From Rhizobiaceae bacterium (lineage in GTDB: Bacteria > Pseudomonadota > Alphaproteobacteria > Rhizobiales > Rhizobiaceae): DNA of 64,000 bases. The stretch covers positions 156,848 to 220,847 of the forward strand of contig JARGOX010000010.1 of the NCBI GenBank assembly GCA_029233925.1. Direction: 5' to 3'. This document shows, in pieces, positions 1-9,783 of this stretch. The position numbers and the translations under genes were made by a program. Within the stretch, counting starts at the first letter, position 1, and the number at the start of each line of letters is the position of its first letter. The notes under the pieces were generated by a model, which did not search any database, was not told the DNA's origin, and saw only the letters and a program-made list of their open reading frames with translations.

Positions 1-253
1 CACGATCTGGCAGGCCTTTGCCGTGCTGTTGCCAGTGCAGACCGTGGGCGTCATGGGCGACGGCCGCACCTATGAATTCGTCTGCGCCTTGCGCGCTGTC
101 ACATCTGTTGATGGCATGACGGCTGATTTCTACCACTACGACATGGAATTCCTTGGCCGCGCCGCCACTCGCATCATCAATGAAGTGCGCGGTATCAACC
201 GGGTCGTCTACGATGTCACCTCCAAGCCACCTGGCACGATCGAGTGGGAGTGA
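1..253 (+). CDS. guaA: GMP synthase (glutamine-hydrolysing), 3' end only
   Basis: Only the last 83 residues are in the window; the reading frame is open from the left edge (codons begin at base 2). GuaA converts XMP to GMP with glutamine, ATP and water in the cytoplasm. The visible part is the C-terminal dimerisation domain, with the family hallmarks [39 protein letters not shown] and the invariant tail [13 protein letters not shown]. The stop is TGA at 251-253. No independent start is expected; the GTG at 23 is internal. The 3' end of guaA is a known integration site for genomic islands in several bacteria, but no integrase follows here. Confidence 0.97.
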
Positions 254-553
254 CGGATACAAACGGCGGCAATAGCGTAGTTTGGGCGGTGGATTTCGCC
301 GTCGCTTAGTTGCCCCGCTCGCTTGTCGTTCACTGCCATTGACCAGACTACTCCATTTCTATTCCGCGGGGTCGATCTGCGTGTATTCCCGGGATGATGT
401 AAGACACTACGGCGGACGGGAGATTCTGGCGTACAATAGCGTGCATGACGGCGGGTCTGCTATGCGCCTTCAAATCTGTCATTCTCTCCTTCGGGCCGGC
501 ACTCTAGATCCTTCCTTATGAGTGCGAGATCCCGTTGTCAGTTCGAACACTCG
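254..553. other. Intergenic stretch after guaA
   Basis: About 300 bases between the guaA stop and the convergent acetyltransferase stop. Short open frames exist but have no recognisable protein, no convincing ribosome-binding site and unnatural composition. I see no clear terminator hairpin and no direct repeat of the guaA 3' end. Confidence 0.5.
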
Positions 554-1075
554 CTACCGCATCACCTTCTCGAACAGGAACCCTTCATCATCAGGCAGAT
601 CGCTGGGGCCCGGATGGTGTGGGTCGGGGTGCTTGGCGTTAAAGAACGCGATGATCTTGAAGCGACATTTGTTGACGTAGAAGTGGATGTTTCTCTTCTC
701 GAAATACGGCGTATGCGTCCGCCAGGTGAGGGTCTGCGGATAGCGCGCTTCAATGGCAAGCCACGCCTTGTGGCCGAGACCATGTCCGTGCTCGCCGACC
801 TTCAGGAAAAAGAGATCGAGCGTGTTGTGACGGCTCTCTTCATTGATGGTCACCACCGCGCCGCCGACCGTCTTGCCGTCGGAGAGAATGCGCAGCGCGA
901 CTGCGCCCGGCGCATCAATGGAATGGTCAAGGTCCTCGTCGGAAGGGATGGGACCATCGGGCAATTCCCCGTATTCGTCGATGACCGCGAGCGCAAACGC
1001 TTCCTGGAGTTCCCTCTTGAAGTGCGGCAGATCGCCGGGATCTGCAATGGTAAGGCTCACGGTGTGACTGGTCAT
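554..1075 (-). CDS. GNAT family N-acetyltransferase
   Basis: A 173-residue cytoplasmic protein, normal size for a single GNAT domain that transfers acetyl from acetyl-CoA to an amine. The core is the strand-loop-helix around LDLFFLKVGEHGHGLGHKAW, a variant of the acetyl-CoA pyrophosphate-binding R/Q-x-x-G-x-G/A motif, followed by a GNAT-like C-terminal part (FEKRNIHFYVNKCRFKII). The ATG at 1075 is preferred over an in-frame start 21 bases upstream because GGAGAGAAG sits just before it. It stands alone, convergent with guaA and downstream of the sensor kinase on the same strand but separated by about 180 bases. Substrate unknown. Confidence 0.8.
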   Translation of the reverse strand: MTSHTVSLTIADPGDLPHFKRELQEAFALAVIDEYGELPDGPIPSDEDLDHSIDAPGAVALRILSDGKTVGGAVVTINEESRHNTLDLFFLKVGEHGHGLGHKAWLAIEARYPQTLTWRTHTPYFEKRNIHFYVNKCRFKIIAFFNAKHPDPHHPGPSDLPDDEGFLFEKVMR

Positions 1076-1255
1076 GACTTCTCTCCAACTGTTCAATCAT
1101 GCGACCGGGTCTCACGGACCCGATGGCGGTGCGCTTCTTGATCCGCGCTTAATGGCATTGACGGCACAGACACTAGCAAGCCGGGTTTGCTTCCTTGTGG
1201 AGACTGTGTGCAGCCTCTGTGGAGGCGAGGGGTCCAGCCGCGGGCAAGCTGCGGA

Positions 1256-2317
1256 TCAGGAGACCGGCTTGCCAAGCGCAATCTCGAATATCGCGCCGCC
1301 GGTATCGGAAGGCGCGTAGCGGATCTTGCCGCCATGCGCCTCAACGATGGCGCGCACCACGGAGAGGCCGAGCCCATTTCCGCCCTTCTCCAGAGAGCCC
1401 GAATGGCTGCCGCGTCTGAACGGTTCGAAAGCAGACGAGGCGATGTCGGCGTCGAGCCCCGGTCCATCGTCCACCACCCGCAAGAGCACACGATCATGCT
1501 CTGCGCGCAGGCTGATCTCGACCGTGCCGCGCACCGCATAGCGGCGCGCATTGGTGACGAGGGCGAGCAGCACTTGCCGGATCCGCATCGCATCGACATT
1601 CACAACGACATCATCGAGGCTAAGCTTGAGCGCAAAGCCGTCCGCCTTCAGCTCCGGTTCCAACACGCCAGCAAGCCGTTGGATCTCGTCCTTCAGCCGC
1701 ACGGGCTGCAGGTGGAGGTCGAGATGGCCGCTATCCGCCAGGGTGACCGTTCGGAGGTCTTCCACCAGTCGAGCAAGCGAGTCCACCTGCAAGACTAACG
1801 CATGGAGGGACTTTTCATCGGGCTTGAAGACACCATCGATCATGCCCTGAAGACGCCCTTTGAGGATGGTGAGCGGCGTGCGCAATTCATGCGCGATCGT
1901 AGCATTCCAGAGCGTCATATCGGCTGCCATATCCTGCAGGCGCTGGGCCATGGCGTTGAAGTCTTCGACGAGAAGGGCCGTCTCGCCAAGCGAATGGTCG
2001 CCGGGCATGGCGCGGGCAGAAAGGTCGCCGTCCTTTATCCGTCTGGCGCTCACAGCGAGCGATTCCAGCGGTTGAAGAATGCGCCCTGCCAGTCTGATTG
2101 ACGCGACCGCCGCAACAATCAGCGCGACGAAGATGAGGACCAGGAGCGTGATGAGATCGAAGCCCGTCAGCCAGTTGTCCGTGTCTTCCGCCCAGGGCGA
2201 GAAATAGAACAGGATGCTGAAGGCGAGGTAGGTCCCGAAAAAGACCAGCAATCCCGCAGCGACGGTGACGGATGCCATGGCAAGCAGGATTTGCCGGCTG
2301 AGACCCTTCATCAGCAT
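1256..2317 (-). CDS. Sensor histidine kinase, AdeS/BaeS-like
   Basis: A 353-residue inner-membrane kinase. Two membrane segments (about residues 8-37 and 52-75) bracket a very short periplasmic loop, then HAMP (about 75-128) and a HisKA dimerisation domain with phospho-acceptor H143 in IAHELRTPLT. The HATPase domain carries N box N256, G1 box DDGPG (283-287) and G2 box GNGLGL (313-318). The stretch WNATIAHELRTPLTILKGRL plus GVFKPDE is strongly reminiscent of AdeS of Acinetobacter. It overlaps the end of the response-regulator gene, so the two are translationally coupled. It is divergent from an RND pump operon, which is the likely target. The inducing signal is not evident; the tiny sensor loop suggests sensing at or in the membrane. 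Confidence 0.93.
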   Translation of the reverse strand: MLMKGLSRQILLAMASVTVAAGLLVFFGTYLAFSILFYFSPWAEDTDNWLTGFDLITLLVLIFVALIVAAVASIRLAGRILQPLESLAVSARRIKDGDLSARAMPGDHSLGETALLVEDFNAMAQRLQDMAADMTLWNATIAHELRTPLTILKGRLQGMIDGVFKPDEKSLHALVLQVDSLARLVEDLRTVTLADSGHLDLHLQPVRLKDEIQRLAGVLEPELKADGFALKLSLDDVVVNVDAMRIRQVLLALVTNARRYAVRGTVEISLRAEHDRVLLRVVDDGPGLDADIASSAFEPFRRGSHSGSLEKGGNGLGLSVVRAIVEAHGGKIRYAPSDTGGAIFEIALGKPVS

Positions 2318-3012
2318 ACCCGATCGACGGCCAGACGGTAGCCGATGCCTCTGACACTGATCAGCATGTCTTCGCCTCCCCCCTGTTCGAGTTTCTTGCG
2401 CAGCTTGCTCAGGTGGCTGTCGATTGTGCGATCCAGCGCATCGGAACCGGGCAGGCAGGCATCCACGAGTTCGCTGCGCGAGAAGGCCTTGGTGGGGGTT
2501 CTGGCCAGATGGGTGAGGAGCCGGAATTCGGTTAGGGTCAGGGGAAGAGCGGTCGTCACCCCGTCCTTTTCAATCACTGCCTGATAGCTGTCGAGATCGA
2601 TGGTCAAATTTCCGGCGCGGATCATCGCACCCGCTTGGGCCAAACCCGCGCGCCGCAACACGGCCTTTGCGCGAGCGACGACCTCGATGGGATTGAACGG
2701 CTTGACGATATAATCATCCGCTCCGATCCGCAGGCCCTGCAAACGATCGACATCTTCATCGAGCGCCGTGATCATGATGACGGGCGTGCGGCCGCGCCTC
2801 TGGATTTCGGCCAGAAGCTCCCAGCCATCCACGCGCGGCATGGTGATATCGGCCAGAACGATGTCGGGTTTCAGCGAGCGGTGCAGATCAAGTGCCACCT
2901 GCCCATCGCGGGCATGCACCGTGCGAAATCCCTCGCGGGTAAAATAGGCCTCGAGGATGCCGGCGATCTCCGCATCGTCTTCAGCAATCAAAACAAGTTC
3001 TGCCATGGTCAT
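2311..3012 (-). CDS. OmpR/PhoB-family response regulator, AdeR-like
   Basis: A 233-residue DNA-binding regulator. The receiver domain (about 4-120) has the acidic pair D12/D13, phospho-acceptor D55 in LADITMPRVDG, T82 and K104 in VKPFNP. The winged helix (about 133-228) has the typical ends TEFRLLTHL and ISVRGIGYRL. An upstream in-frame extension lacks family similarity; ATG at 3012 or 3006 follows AAGGAG, and 3006 has the better spacing. It is first in a two-gene unit with the kinase. With the divergent adaptor/pump operon this reproduces the adeRS-adeAB arrangement, so it probably activates efflux. Confidence 0.93.
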   Translation of the reverse strand: MTMAELVLIAEDDAEIAGILEAYFTREGFRTVHARDGQVALDLHRSLKPDIVLADITMPRVDGWELLAEIQRRGRTPVIMITALDEDVDRLQGLRIGADDYIVKPFNPIEVVARAKAVLRRAGLAQAGAMIRAGNLTIDLDSYQAVIEKDGVTTALPLTLTEFRLLTHLARTPTKAFSRSELVDACLPGSDALDRTIDSHLSKLRKKLEQGGGEDMLISVRGIGYRLAVDRVC

Positions 3013-3071
3013 CGCACTCCTTGCGACTTCAATGCCACCGAAGCGTCCAAGCGTCGAGTGGGCGCGTTTCG

Positions 3072-3101
3072 CCTCCACACGATCGCAACATAACCTCCAC
3101 A
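3072..3101. promoter_or_regulatory. Direct repeat, candidate binding site of the AdeR-like regulator
   Basis: The octamer CCTCCACA occurs at 3072-3079 and again at 3094-3101, 22 bases apart (about two helical turns), in the 147-base region between the divergent regulator and pump genes. From memory, Acinetobacter AdeR recognises a direct repeat beginning TCCACA in the equivalent place. Assignment is by position and resemblance only. Confidence 0.5.
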
Positions 3102-3159
3102 AAGCGCCAATGCACCCGCTTTAGAGGGTCGCCATCAAGATTGTTACTCAGCGAGATGG

Positions 3160-4338
3160 ATGATCACTCCGATGAAGTACCTGGCGCGTTTCTGGATATT
3201 TGGCCTGCTTTGCCTTCCGTTGCTACTCCTGTTCTCGTGCAGCGATCAGTCGGAGGTTGGCCAAGACAGTCCGCCAGCCGAGACACAGGCCACGCGCGTC
3301 AGCGTCATGACCGTAAAGCCCCAAGCCATCACGATTTACGATGAGCTGCCAGGGCGCGTCAGCGCATTGCGCACCGCAGAGATCCGGGCGCAGGTGAACG
3401 GCATCATAAAGAAGAAGCTCTTTGAAGAAGGAGCCGTGGTTGAGGCGGATACGCCGCTGTTCCAGATCGATCCGGCTCCTTTTGCAGCCGATGTCGATGC
3501 GGCGTCTGCCGTCCTGGCGCGCGCCGAAGCCGAACTCGTGAATACAAAGGTGAAATTCGAGCGTGCGGAGCTTTTGTCTGCGCAAAAAGTCACCAGCGAC
3601 GAAGCCTTCAACAATGCGACAGCGGCATTCGCCCAGGCCAAGGCGAGTGCGGCGGAAGCCAAGGCCAATCTGGCACGGCGAAAGCTCGAATTGTCCTACG
3701 CGACGATCCGCAGCCCGATCAGCGGTCGGATCGGCCAGTCCTTCATGACCGAGGGCGGCCTTGCATCCTCTTCGGCGACCAATGCGCTCGCCGTGGTTCA
3801 GCAGATCGATCAGGTCTATGTCGATGTGCGTCAATCCTCCATGAGCCTGGAAGCCTTGCGCGAAACGGCTTCTGGCGCCGGGATGGGTAACCCGGAAGAG
3901 CTGCCGGTCAAAATCAAGACCATAACCGGCAAGCCATACAGCCAGACGGGCCGGGTTCTCTTTTCCGACATCTCTGTCGATGGCGCCACGGGCAGCCTCG
4001 GTATCCGGATCCTCGTCCCCAATCCCGCAGAGCAGCTTCTTCCGGGCATGTTCATCCGCGCGATGTTGCCGCGGGAAGTCTATGCCGCAGGGCTCCTGGT
4101 GCCCCAGGAGGCTGTGACGCGCGACCCTTCAGGCAAGCCGCAGCTCATCATTATTGCAGCGGACAAGAGCGGCATGAAGCGGGCGGTCGAACTGGGACCG
4201 CTCGTTGACGGAAAGTACCTCGTCAAGGCTGGGCTTGCCGCCGGCGAAACCATCGTCGTCTTGGGCCAGGAGCGGGTCCAGGACGGCCAGCCGCTCGACA
4301 CCTTGCCGATACAGGCTTCCCCCGAGACACAGAGCTAA
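3160..4338 (+). CDS. RND efflux periplasmic adaptor lipoprotein (AdeA/AcrA type)
   Basis: A 392-residue membrane-fusion protein. The N-terminus is a lipoprotein signal with lipobox LLFSC (C27 if translation starts at 3160; an ATG at 3172 is also possible), so it should be anchored in the inner membrane facing the periplasm. It has the usual order: barrel-sandwich strand (GRVSALRTAEIRAQVNGII), alpha-helical hairpin rich in Ala/Lys/Glu (about 95-170), second lipoyl half (LSYATIRSPISGRIG) and beta-barrel (LLPGMFIRAML). It links the inner-membrane pump to an outer-membrane channel. The stop TAA overlaps the ribosome-binding site of the pump gene, showing a tight operon. Probably activated by the divergent two-component system. 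Confidence 0.95.
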   Translation: MITPMKYLARFWIFGLLCLPLLLLFSCSDQSEVGQDSPPAETQATRVSVMTVKPQAITIYDELPGRVSALRTAEIRAQVNGIIKKKLFEEGAVVEADTPLFQIDPAPFAADVDAASAVLARAEAELVNTKVKFERAELLSAQKVTSDEAFNNATAAFAQAKASAAEAKANLARRKLELSYATIRSPISGRIGQSFMTEGGLASSSATNALAVVQQIDQVYVDVRQSSMSLEALRETASGAGMGNPEELPVKIKTITGKPYSQTGRVLFSDISVDGATGSLGIRILVPNPAEQLLPGMFIRAMLPREVYAAGLLVPQEAVTRDPSGKPQLIIIAADKSGMKRAVELGPLVDGKYLVKAGLAAGETIVVLGQERVQDGQPLDTLPIQASPETQS

Positions 4339-4348
4339 GGAGCGGATG

Positions 4349-7300
4349 ATGCCGCAGTTTTTTATCGACCGGCCGGTCTTTGCCTGGGTCATCGCCATCA
4401 TGATCGCGATTGCCGGGCTGATTGCCATTCCCCAGTTGCCGGTGTCGCGCTACCCGACCATTGCCCCGCCGAGCGTATCGATCTACGCGAGTTATCCGGG
4501 CGCCACGCCGCAGGCGATCAATGACAGCGTGACCAGCGTGATCGAGCGCGAAATCTCGGGCGTGAAGAACGTCCTCTATTTCGATTCCTCAGCCGATTCC
4601 TCTGGATCCACCACCATCACCGTGACATTCAAGCCGGGGACCGATCCGGAATTGGCGCAGGTGGATGTCCAGAACCGTTTGAAGGCCGTCGAGCCACGAT
4701 TGCCAGAGCAGGTTCGCCGCGCCGGATTATCAGTCGAATCCGCGTCCTCCGGCTTCCTGATGATCGTCTCGCTGAAGTCGAAGGACGGAAGTCTCGACGC
4801 GCTTGCGCTTGAGGATTATCTCGTGCGCAACATCGCTCCCGAGTTGAAACGTGTGGCCGGCGTCGGTCGCGTGCAATCTTTCGGTTCGGAAGCGGCCATG
4901 CGCATCTGGGTCGACCCGGTGCGCCTCGTGGCTCATTCGATGTCCATGGCCGATGTCACGCAGGCGATCCAGTCGCAGAACCTTCAGGTGGCACCCGGGC
5001 GATTGGGCGATGCACCGACGGTTCCCGGCCAGAAAGTCAGCGTGCCGCTCAATGTCAGCGGTCAGCTGCAGACCGTGGAGGAATTCGCTCAGGTCATTCT
5101 GCGGTCGAACCCTGATGGCTCTCGGTTGACTTTAGGCGAGATTGCCCGGGTCGAGGTGGGATCCCAATCCTCGGGCTTTGCCATTCTCGACGGTGGCAAA
5201 CCTGCAACCGCCGCCGCCATACAGATGACACCCGGTGCCAATGCGGTGAGTACCGCAAGCGGCGTGCGGTCGCGGCTCGCAGAGCTTGCCCTCACCATGC
5301 CTGCCGGCATCGACTATGCGATTTCGTATGACACAGCCCCCTTCGTGAAGGTTTCGATCGAGAAAGTGGCCCAGACGCTCGCCGAGGCCATGGTGCTGGT
5401 GTTCCTGATCATGCTGCTCTTCCTGCAGAATATCCGCTACACGCTCATTCCGGCGATCGTTGCCCCCATCGCATTGCTTGGCACTTTCGCCGTGATGCTG
5501 GCGATCGGCTATTCGATCAATGTTCTCACCATGTTCGGCATGGTTCTCGCCATCGGCATCATCGTCGACGACGCCATCGTGGTGGTCGAAAATGTCGAGC
5601 GGCTGATGGCGAAGGAGGGACTCTCACCACGGGAGGCGACCCGCAAGGCGATGAGCGAGATCACCGGCGCTGTCATCGGGATAACCCTTGTGCTGACGGC
5701 CGTCCTTCTTCCGATGGGCCTGGCCTCCGGATCGGTCGGCGCGATCTACCGTCAGTTCACAGTCTCGATGGCCGTCTCGATCCTCTTTTCCGCCTTTCTG
5801 GCACTGAGCCTCACACCCGCCCTTTGCGCCACTTTGCTGAAGCCTGTCGGCAGCGATCACCGTCAGCGGAAAGGCCTCTTCGGCTGGTTCAATCGTGGCT
5901 TTGATCGGTTGACGCAGCGCTATGCCGGCTGGATATCGAGCCTCGTGCAAAAGACCGGCCGAACGATCTTCATATATCTCGCGATCGTCGGCGCGGTCGC
6001 CTATGGCTACGCAAAGCTGTCGACCACATTCGTGCCGGAAGAAGACCAGGGCTCCTTCATGACCTCCTTCACGCTGCCGGCAGAGGCCACGGCAGAACGC
6101 ACGCGCGATGTGGTCGACCTCTTCGAAAAGCATGTGCAAACGCGACCGGATATCGTCAACAATCTGACGATCATGGGCTTCGGCTTTTCCGGTTCCGGCG
6201 CCAATACCGCTATGTCGTTCACGACGATGAAGGACTGGGACACGCGCTCGACAACTATCGACGACGAAGTGAACGCGGCAACGGATGCCATGGCCGCGGC
6301 AGTCGAGGGCGAAGTCATGAGCATGAAGCCGCCGGCCATCGATGAACTCGGCACGACCTCGGGTTTTTCGCTGAGACTGCAGGATCGGGCCAATCATGGG
6401 GAAAAGGCACTTGCAGCGGTCGCAGCCCAGCTCACCCAGCTCGCAGCCGAAAGCAAGCTCCTGAGCGACGTCCGCGTCGATGGGCTTCCAAGCGGTCCGA
6501 GCGTCACGCTGACCGTCGACCGCCAGAAGGCCAGTGCCCTTGCCGTCGCCTATCCCACCATCAGCGACACACTGAGCGGCGCCGTCGGCTCGACCTATGT
6601 CAACGATTTCCCGCATGACGGCCGGTTGCAACAGGTCATCGTCCAGGCAGAGCCGGCAAGCCGCATGCAGGTTGATGACATTCTCAACCTGCATGTGCGA
6701 AGCGACACCGGCCAGATGGTTCGCCTGTCTGAGATCGTGACGGCGGAATGGTCAACCATCCCTTTGCAGGTCACGCGCTACAATGGATATCCTTCGACCA
6801 GCATTTCCGGTTCTGCTGCACAAGGTGTTTCGAGTGGCAAGGCGATGGACGAGATCGAGCAACTGGCGCTCAAGCTTCCCAAGGGTTTTGCCGTCGAGTG
6901 GACAGGGCAATCGCTGCAGGAGCGCCAATCCGGTGCCCAAGCTCCGATGCTGATGGCCTTCTCATTCTTGGTCGTGTTTCTGGTGCTTGCGGCACTTTAC
7001 GAAAGCTGGACGGTGCCGCTCTCCGTCATGCTCGTGGTGCCGCTCGGCGTGATCGGGGCTGTCATTGCGGTGCATCTGCGCGGACTGGAAAACGATGTGT
7101 TCTTCAAGGTCGGCCTCATCACCCTGATCGGACTTTCCGCCAAGAATGCAGTGTTGATCGTTGAGTTTGCCCGCAAGCGCCAGAGCGACGGACTGGGGCT
7201 GGCCGAAGCCATCGTCGAGGCCGCACGTCTGCGCCTTCGTCCCATTGTCATGACATCTCTCGCCTTCACCCTGGGCGTTGTGCCGCTGGTCATTGCCTCA

Positions 7301-7462
7301 GGCGCAAGCTCGGAGACCCAGAACGCCATCGGAACAGGCCTGTTCGGCGGCATGATTTCCGGCACCGTCCTGGCGGTGATCTTTGTCCCGGTATTCTATG
7401 TCGTTGTCACCCGGTGGACGCAACGCCAGAACGAGCCGCAGGTGCTCTGCCGGAACACCTAG
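4349..7462 (+). CDS. RND multidrug efflux pump, HAE1 family (AdeB/AcrB type)
   Basis: A 1037-residue inner-membrane proton/drug antiporter of full family length. It begins MPQFFIDRPVFAWVIAIMI and shows the HAE1 landmarks: PTIAPPSVSIYASYPGATPQ in the porter domain, the TM4 proton-relay pair in GIIVDDAIVVVENVE, FVPEEDQGSF at the start of the second half, and the TM10 lysine in GLSAKNAVLIVEFARK. ATG at 4349 is chosen because AAGGAG precedes it by six bases; an adjacent ATG at 4346 is too close. No outer-membrane factor gene follows, so the pump must borrow a TolC-like channel encoded elsewhere. Substrates cannot be read from sequence. Confidence 0.96.
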   Translation: MPQFFIDRPVFAWVIAIMIAIAGLIAIPQLPVSRYPTIAPPSVSIYASYPGATPQAINDSVTSVIEREISGVKNVLYFDSSADSSGSTTITVTFKPGTDPELAQVDVQNRLKAVEPRLPEQVRRAGLSVESASSGFLMIVSLKSKDGSLDALALEDYLVRNIAPELKRVAGVGRVQSFGSEAAMRIWVDPVRLVAHSMSMADVTQAIQSQNLQVAPGRLGDAPTVPGQKVSVPLNVSGQLQTVEEFAQVILRSNPDGSRLTLGEIARVEVGSQSSGFAILDGGKPATAAAIQMTPGANAVSTASGVRSRLAELALTMPAGIDYAISYDTAPFVKVSIEKVAQTLAEAMVLVFLIMLLFLQNIRYTLIPAIVAPIALLGTFAVMLAIGYSINVLTMFGMVLAIGIIVDDAIVVVENVERLMAKEGLSPREATRKAMSEITGAVIGITLVLTAVLLPMGLASGSVGAIYRQFTVSMAVSILFSAFLALSLTPALCATLLKPVGSDHRQRKGLFGWFNRGFDRLTQRYAGWISSLVQKTGRTIFIYLAIVGAVAYGYAKLSTTFVPEEDQGSFMTSFTLPAEATAERTRDVVDLFEKHVQTRPDIVNNLTIMGFGFSGSGANTAMSFTTMKDWDTRSTTIDDEVNAATDAMAAAVEGEVMSMKPPAIDELGTTSGFSLRLQDRANHGEKALAAVAAQLTQLAAESKLLSDVRVDGLPSGPSVTLTVDRQKASALAVAYPTISDTLSGAVGSTYVNDFPHDGRLQQVIVQAEPASRMQVDDILNLHVRSDTGQMVRLSEIVTAEWSTIPLQVTRYNGYPSTSISGSAAQGVSSGKAMDEIEQLALKLPKGFAVEWTGQSLQERQSGAQAPMLMAFSFLVVFLVLAALYESWTVPLSVMLVVPLGVIGAVIAVHLRGLENDVFFKVGLITLIGLSAKNAVLIVEFARKRQSDGLGLAEAIVEAARLRLRPIVMTSLAFTLGVVPLVIASGASSETQNAIGTGLFGGMISGTVLAVIFVPVFYVVVTRWTQRQNEPQVLCRNT

Positions 7463-7502
7463 GCTTTCAGGGTGTGACGACGTAAGCATCCCTTGGAGCC
7501 CA

Positions 7503-8342
7503 TTACAAGAAGTTTGCCTGATAGCTGGCGGCCATTAATGATACATGCGCCTCCAGTGGCGGACGCAGTTCGAACACCTTTGGCTCCCGCGCAAAATTCC
7601 ACAACCGCACCAGCCGCCAATCGCTACGTCGCTCCTCGGCAACGGCCAGTTCATTGCGCGTGATGTGAAACGGCGTGCGCTCCCAGCCATTGGTCGTCTT
7701 CACCTCGATCAGCCGATCGCTGCCGTCGGGATCGAAGCTCAGGATGTCATAGCCGGCACCATCACCATCGAGATGGGACACCCAGCGAATGCGTTCGGCG
7801 AGATCGGTCCGGCCTGCGGCGCGCAGGCTGGCACGCTCATGGGCGAGAACACGTTTCTCGCCGGCGCGGCCCAGCGCGCGATTGCGGGCGTCGCGCTCCG
7901 CCACATCGTACTTCCGGGCAATGGCAGCCATCTGCTCGAGTTCGTCGGGCGGCGGCGCATTGCTGTGCGTCGGCGGTGGGCCGATCCACAGCATCGCTTC
8001 CTCCCGAAACACTGACGGTGACGGACCCATCGCCATCCGCGCGGCCGGTGCGAGCCAATCCGGATGGCGATCAAGCCAGCGCACCACAGCTTCGACGAGC
8101 GATGCCTGGAAATTGAAGGCCGGCTTGTAGCCTGGTATCCAGACTTCACCGAGGCCTTTGAGCACGGCGCTGATGTTCTGATGCTTGTATTCGATCGAGC
8201 CGCGAGGCCGATCGATCACCGGCTGCAGGAGGCGGTTATGCTCAGACTTGCTGTAGAGTCGCCCGGCGATGTCGTCAGCAAGCATCGCGTAATAATCCGC
8301 CACGATCGCGTCGTTCTGCTCGTCGGACCAGTCACCGGCCAT
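7503..8342 (-). CDS. DUF3883 domain protein with PD-(D/E)XK nuclease-like core
   Basis: A 279-residue protein. The C-terminal half (about 155-260) matches DUF3883: AGEKRVLAHE, GAGYDILSFD, RLIEVKTTNG, ITRNELAVAEE and WRLVRLWNF. The residues E162, D199 and E213-V-K215 are laid out as a PD-(D/E)XK catalytic site. The N-terminal region contains SIEYKHQNISAV and GYKPAFNFQASLVEAVV, a motif I associate with DNA-recognition parts of restriction-like endonucleases. There is no methylase or helicase neighbour, so it is a solo gene beside a toxin-antitoxin pair. Possible roles are anti-phage defence or nucleic-acid processing; the substrate is not known. Confidence 0.8.
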   Translation of the reverse strand: MAGDWSDEQNDAIVADYYAMLADDIAGRLYSKSEHNRLLQPVIDRPRGSIEYKHQNISAVLKGLGEVWIPGYKPAFNFQASLVEAVVRWLDRHPDWLAPAARMAMGPSPSVFREEAMLWIGPPPTHSNAPPPDELEQMAAIARKYDVAERDARNRALGRAGEKRVLAHERASLRAAGRTDLAERIRWVSHLDGDGAGYDILSFDPDGSDRLIEVKTTNGWERTPFHITRNELAVAEERRSDWRLVRLWNFAREPKVFELRPPLEAHVSLMAASYQANFL

Positions 8343-8384
8343 GGCTGCTCCCGAGCGGGCGGGCCAGTCTAGAGAAGGCCTGGA

Positions 8385-8809
8385 TCATGCCAGCAACTGC
8401 GCGGGGACACCAAGCGCTGGACCGGCCTCAGCCAGCCGCTGATCAAGCGTATACACTGTGGCACCATGCTCCGACGCGATGGCGAGATGCAGCGCGTCTC
8501 CCGCACGCAGCCCAAGCGCATGTTGATCGGCGAACCTCGCCGCCGCCCGGAACTGACCGCCCGTCACGGGCAGCATGATGAAACTCTCGGCGACGAGCTT
8601 GTTGAACATGGCGAGCGCCGCGGCGCGCTGCTCAAGGGTGATCTGTCCGGTCCTTAGCTTGATCGCCAGGGCTGACGACATCTCGGTAACGGTCCAGTCG
8701 CTGATCAGGAGCCGCTCCGGATCCTGTTCCGCCAGCCAGGTCTGAACGCGCGGCGTCATTGCTTCGTTGGAGAGCGCCGCAACGATCAGCGACGTATCGA
8801 GATAAAGCA

Positions 8810-8810
<1 letters not shown>
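8385..8810 (-). CDS. vapC: PIN-domain toxin ribonuclease (VapC family)
   Basis: A 141-residue PIN domain, the right length for VapC. The acidic metal-binding residues are D5 (MLYLD), E43 (VTEMSSAL), D105 ([10 protein letters not shown]) and D123 (VYTLDQRL). VapC toxins cleave tRNA or rRNA when freed from the antitoxin. Its ATG overlaps the antitoxin stop by one base (TGATG), the usual coupled arrangement with the antitoxin first. Autoregulation by the complex at the upstream promoter is expected from the family. Target RNA unknown. Confidence 0.92.
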
Positions 8811-9765
<955 letters not shown>

Positions 9766-9783
9766 CAACGGTCCGCACCGTTG
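9766..9783. promoter_or_regulatory. Perfect 7-7 inverted repeat, candidate MarR operator
   Basis: CAACGGT, four bases (CCGC), then ACCGTTG: a perfect palindrome of the size bound by MarR dimers. It lies at the very start of the MarR-family frame and overlaps the first possible start codon (TTG 9781). That suggests autorepression and that translation may begin further downstream. No second copy was found in the window. Confidence 0.45.

Noticed and set aside
200..253. 3' end of guaA as an attachment site of a genomic island
   Set aside because: guaA ends are known integration sites, but there is no integrase beside it and I found no convincing direct repeat of the guaA end; a short GAGTGGGA at about 9475 is too small to count.
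518..1141. Plus-strand frame of about 207 codons opposite the GNAT gene
   Set aside because: It is the antisense shadow of a recognisable acetyltransferase and resembles no protein family.
5624..6694. Long minus-strand frame inside the RND pump gene
   Set aside because: Antisense of a fully conserved pump; composition is that of a shadow frame.
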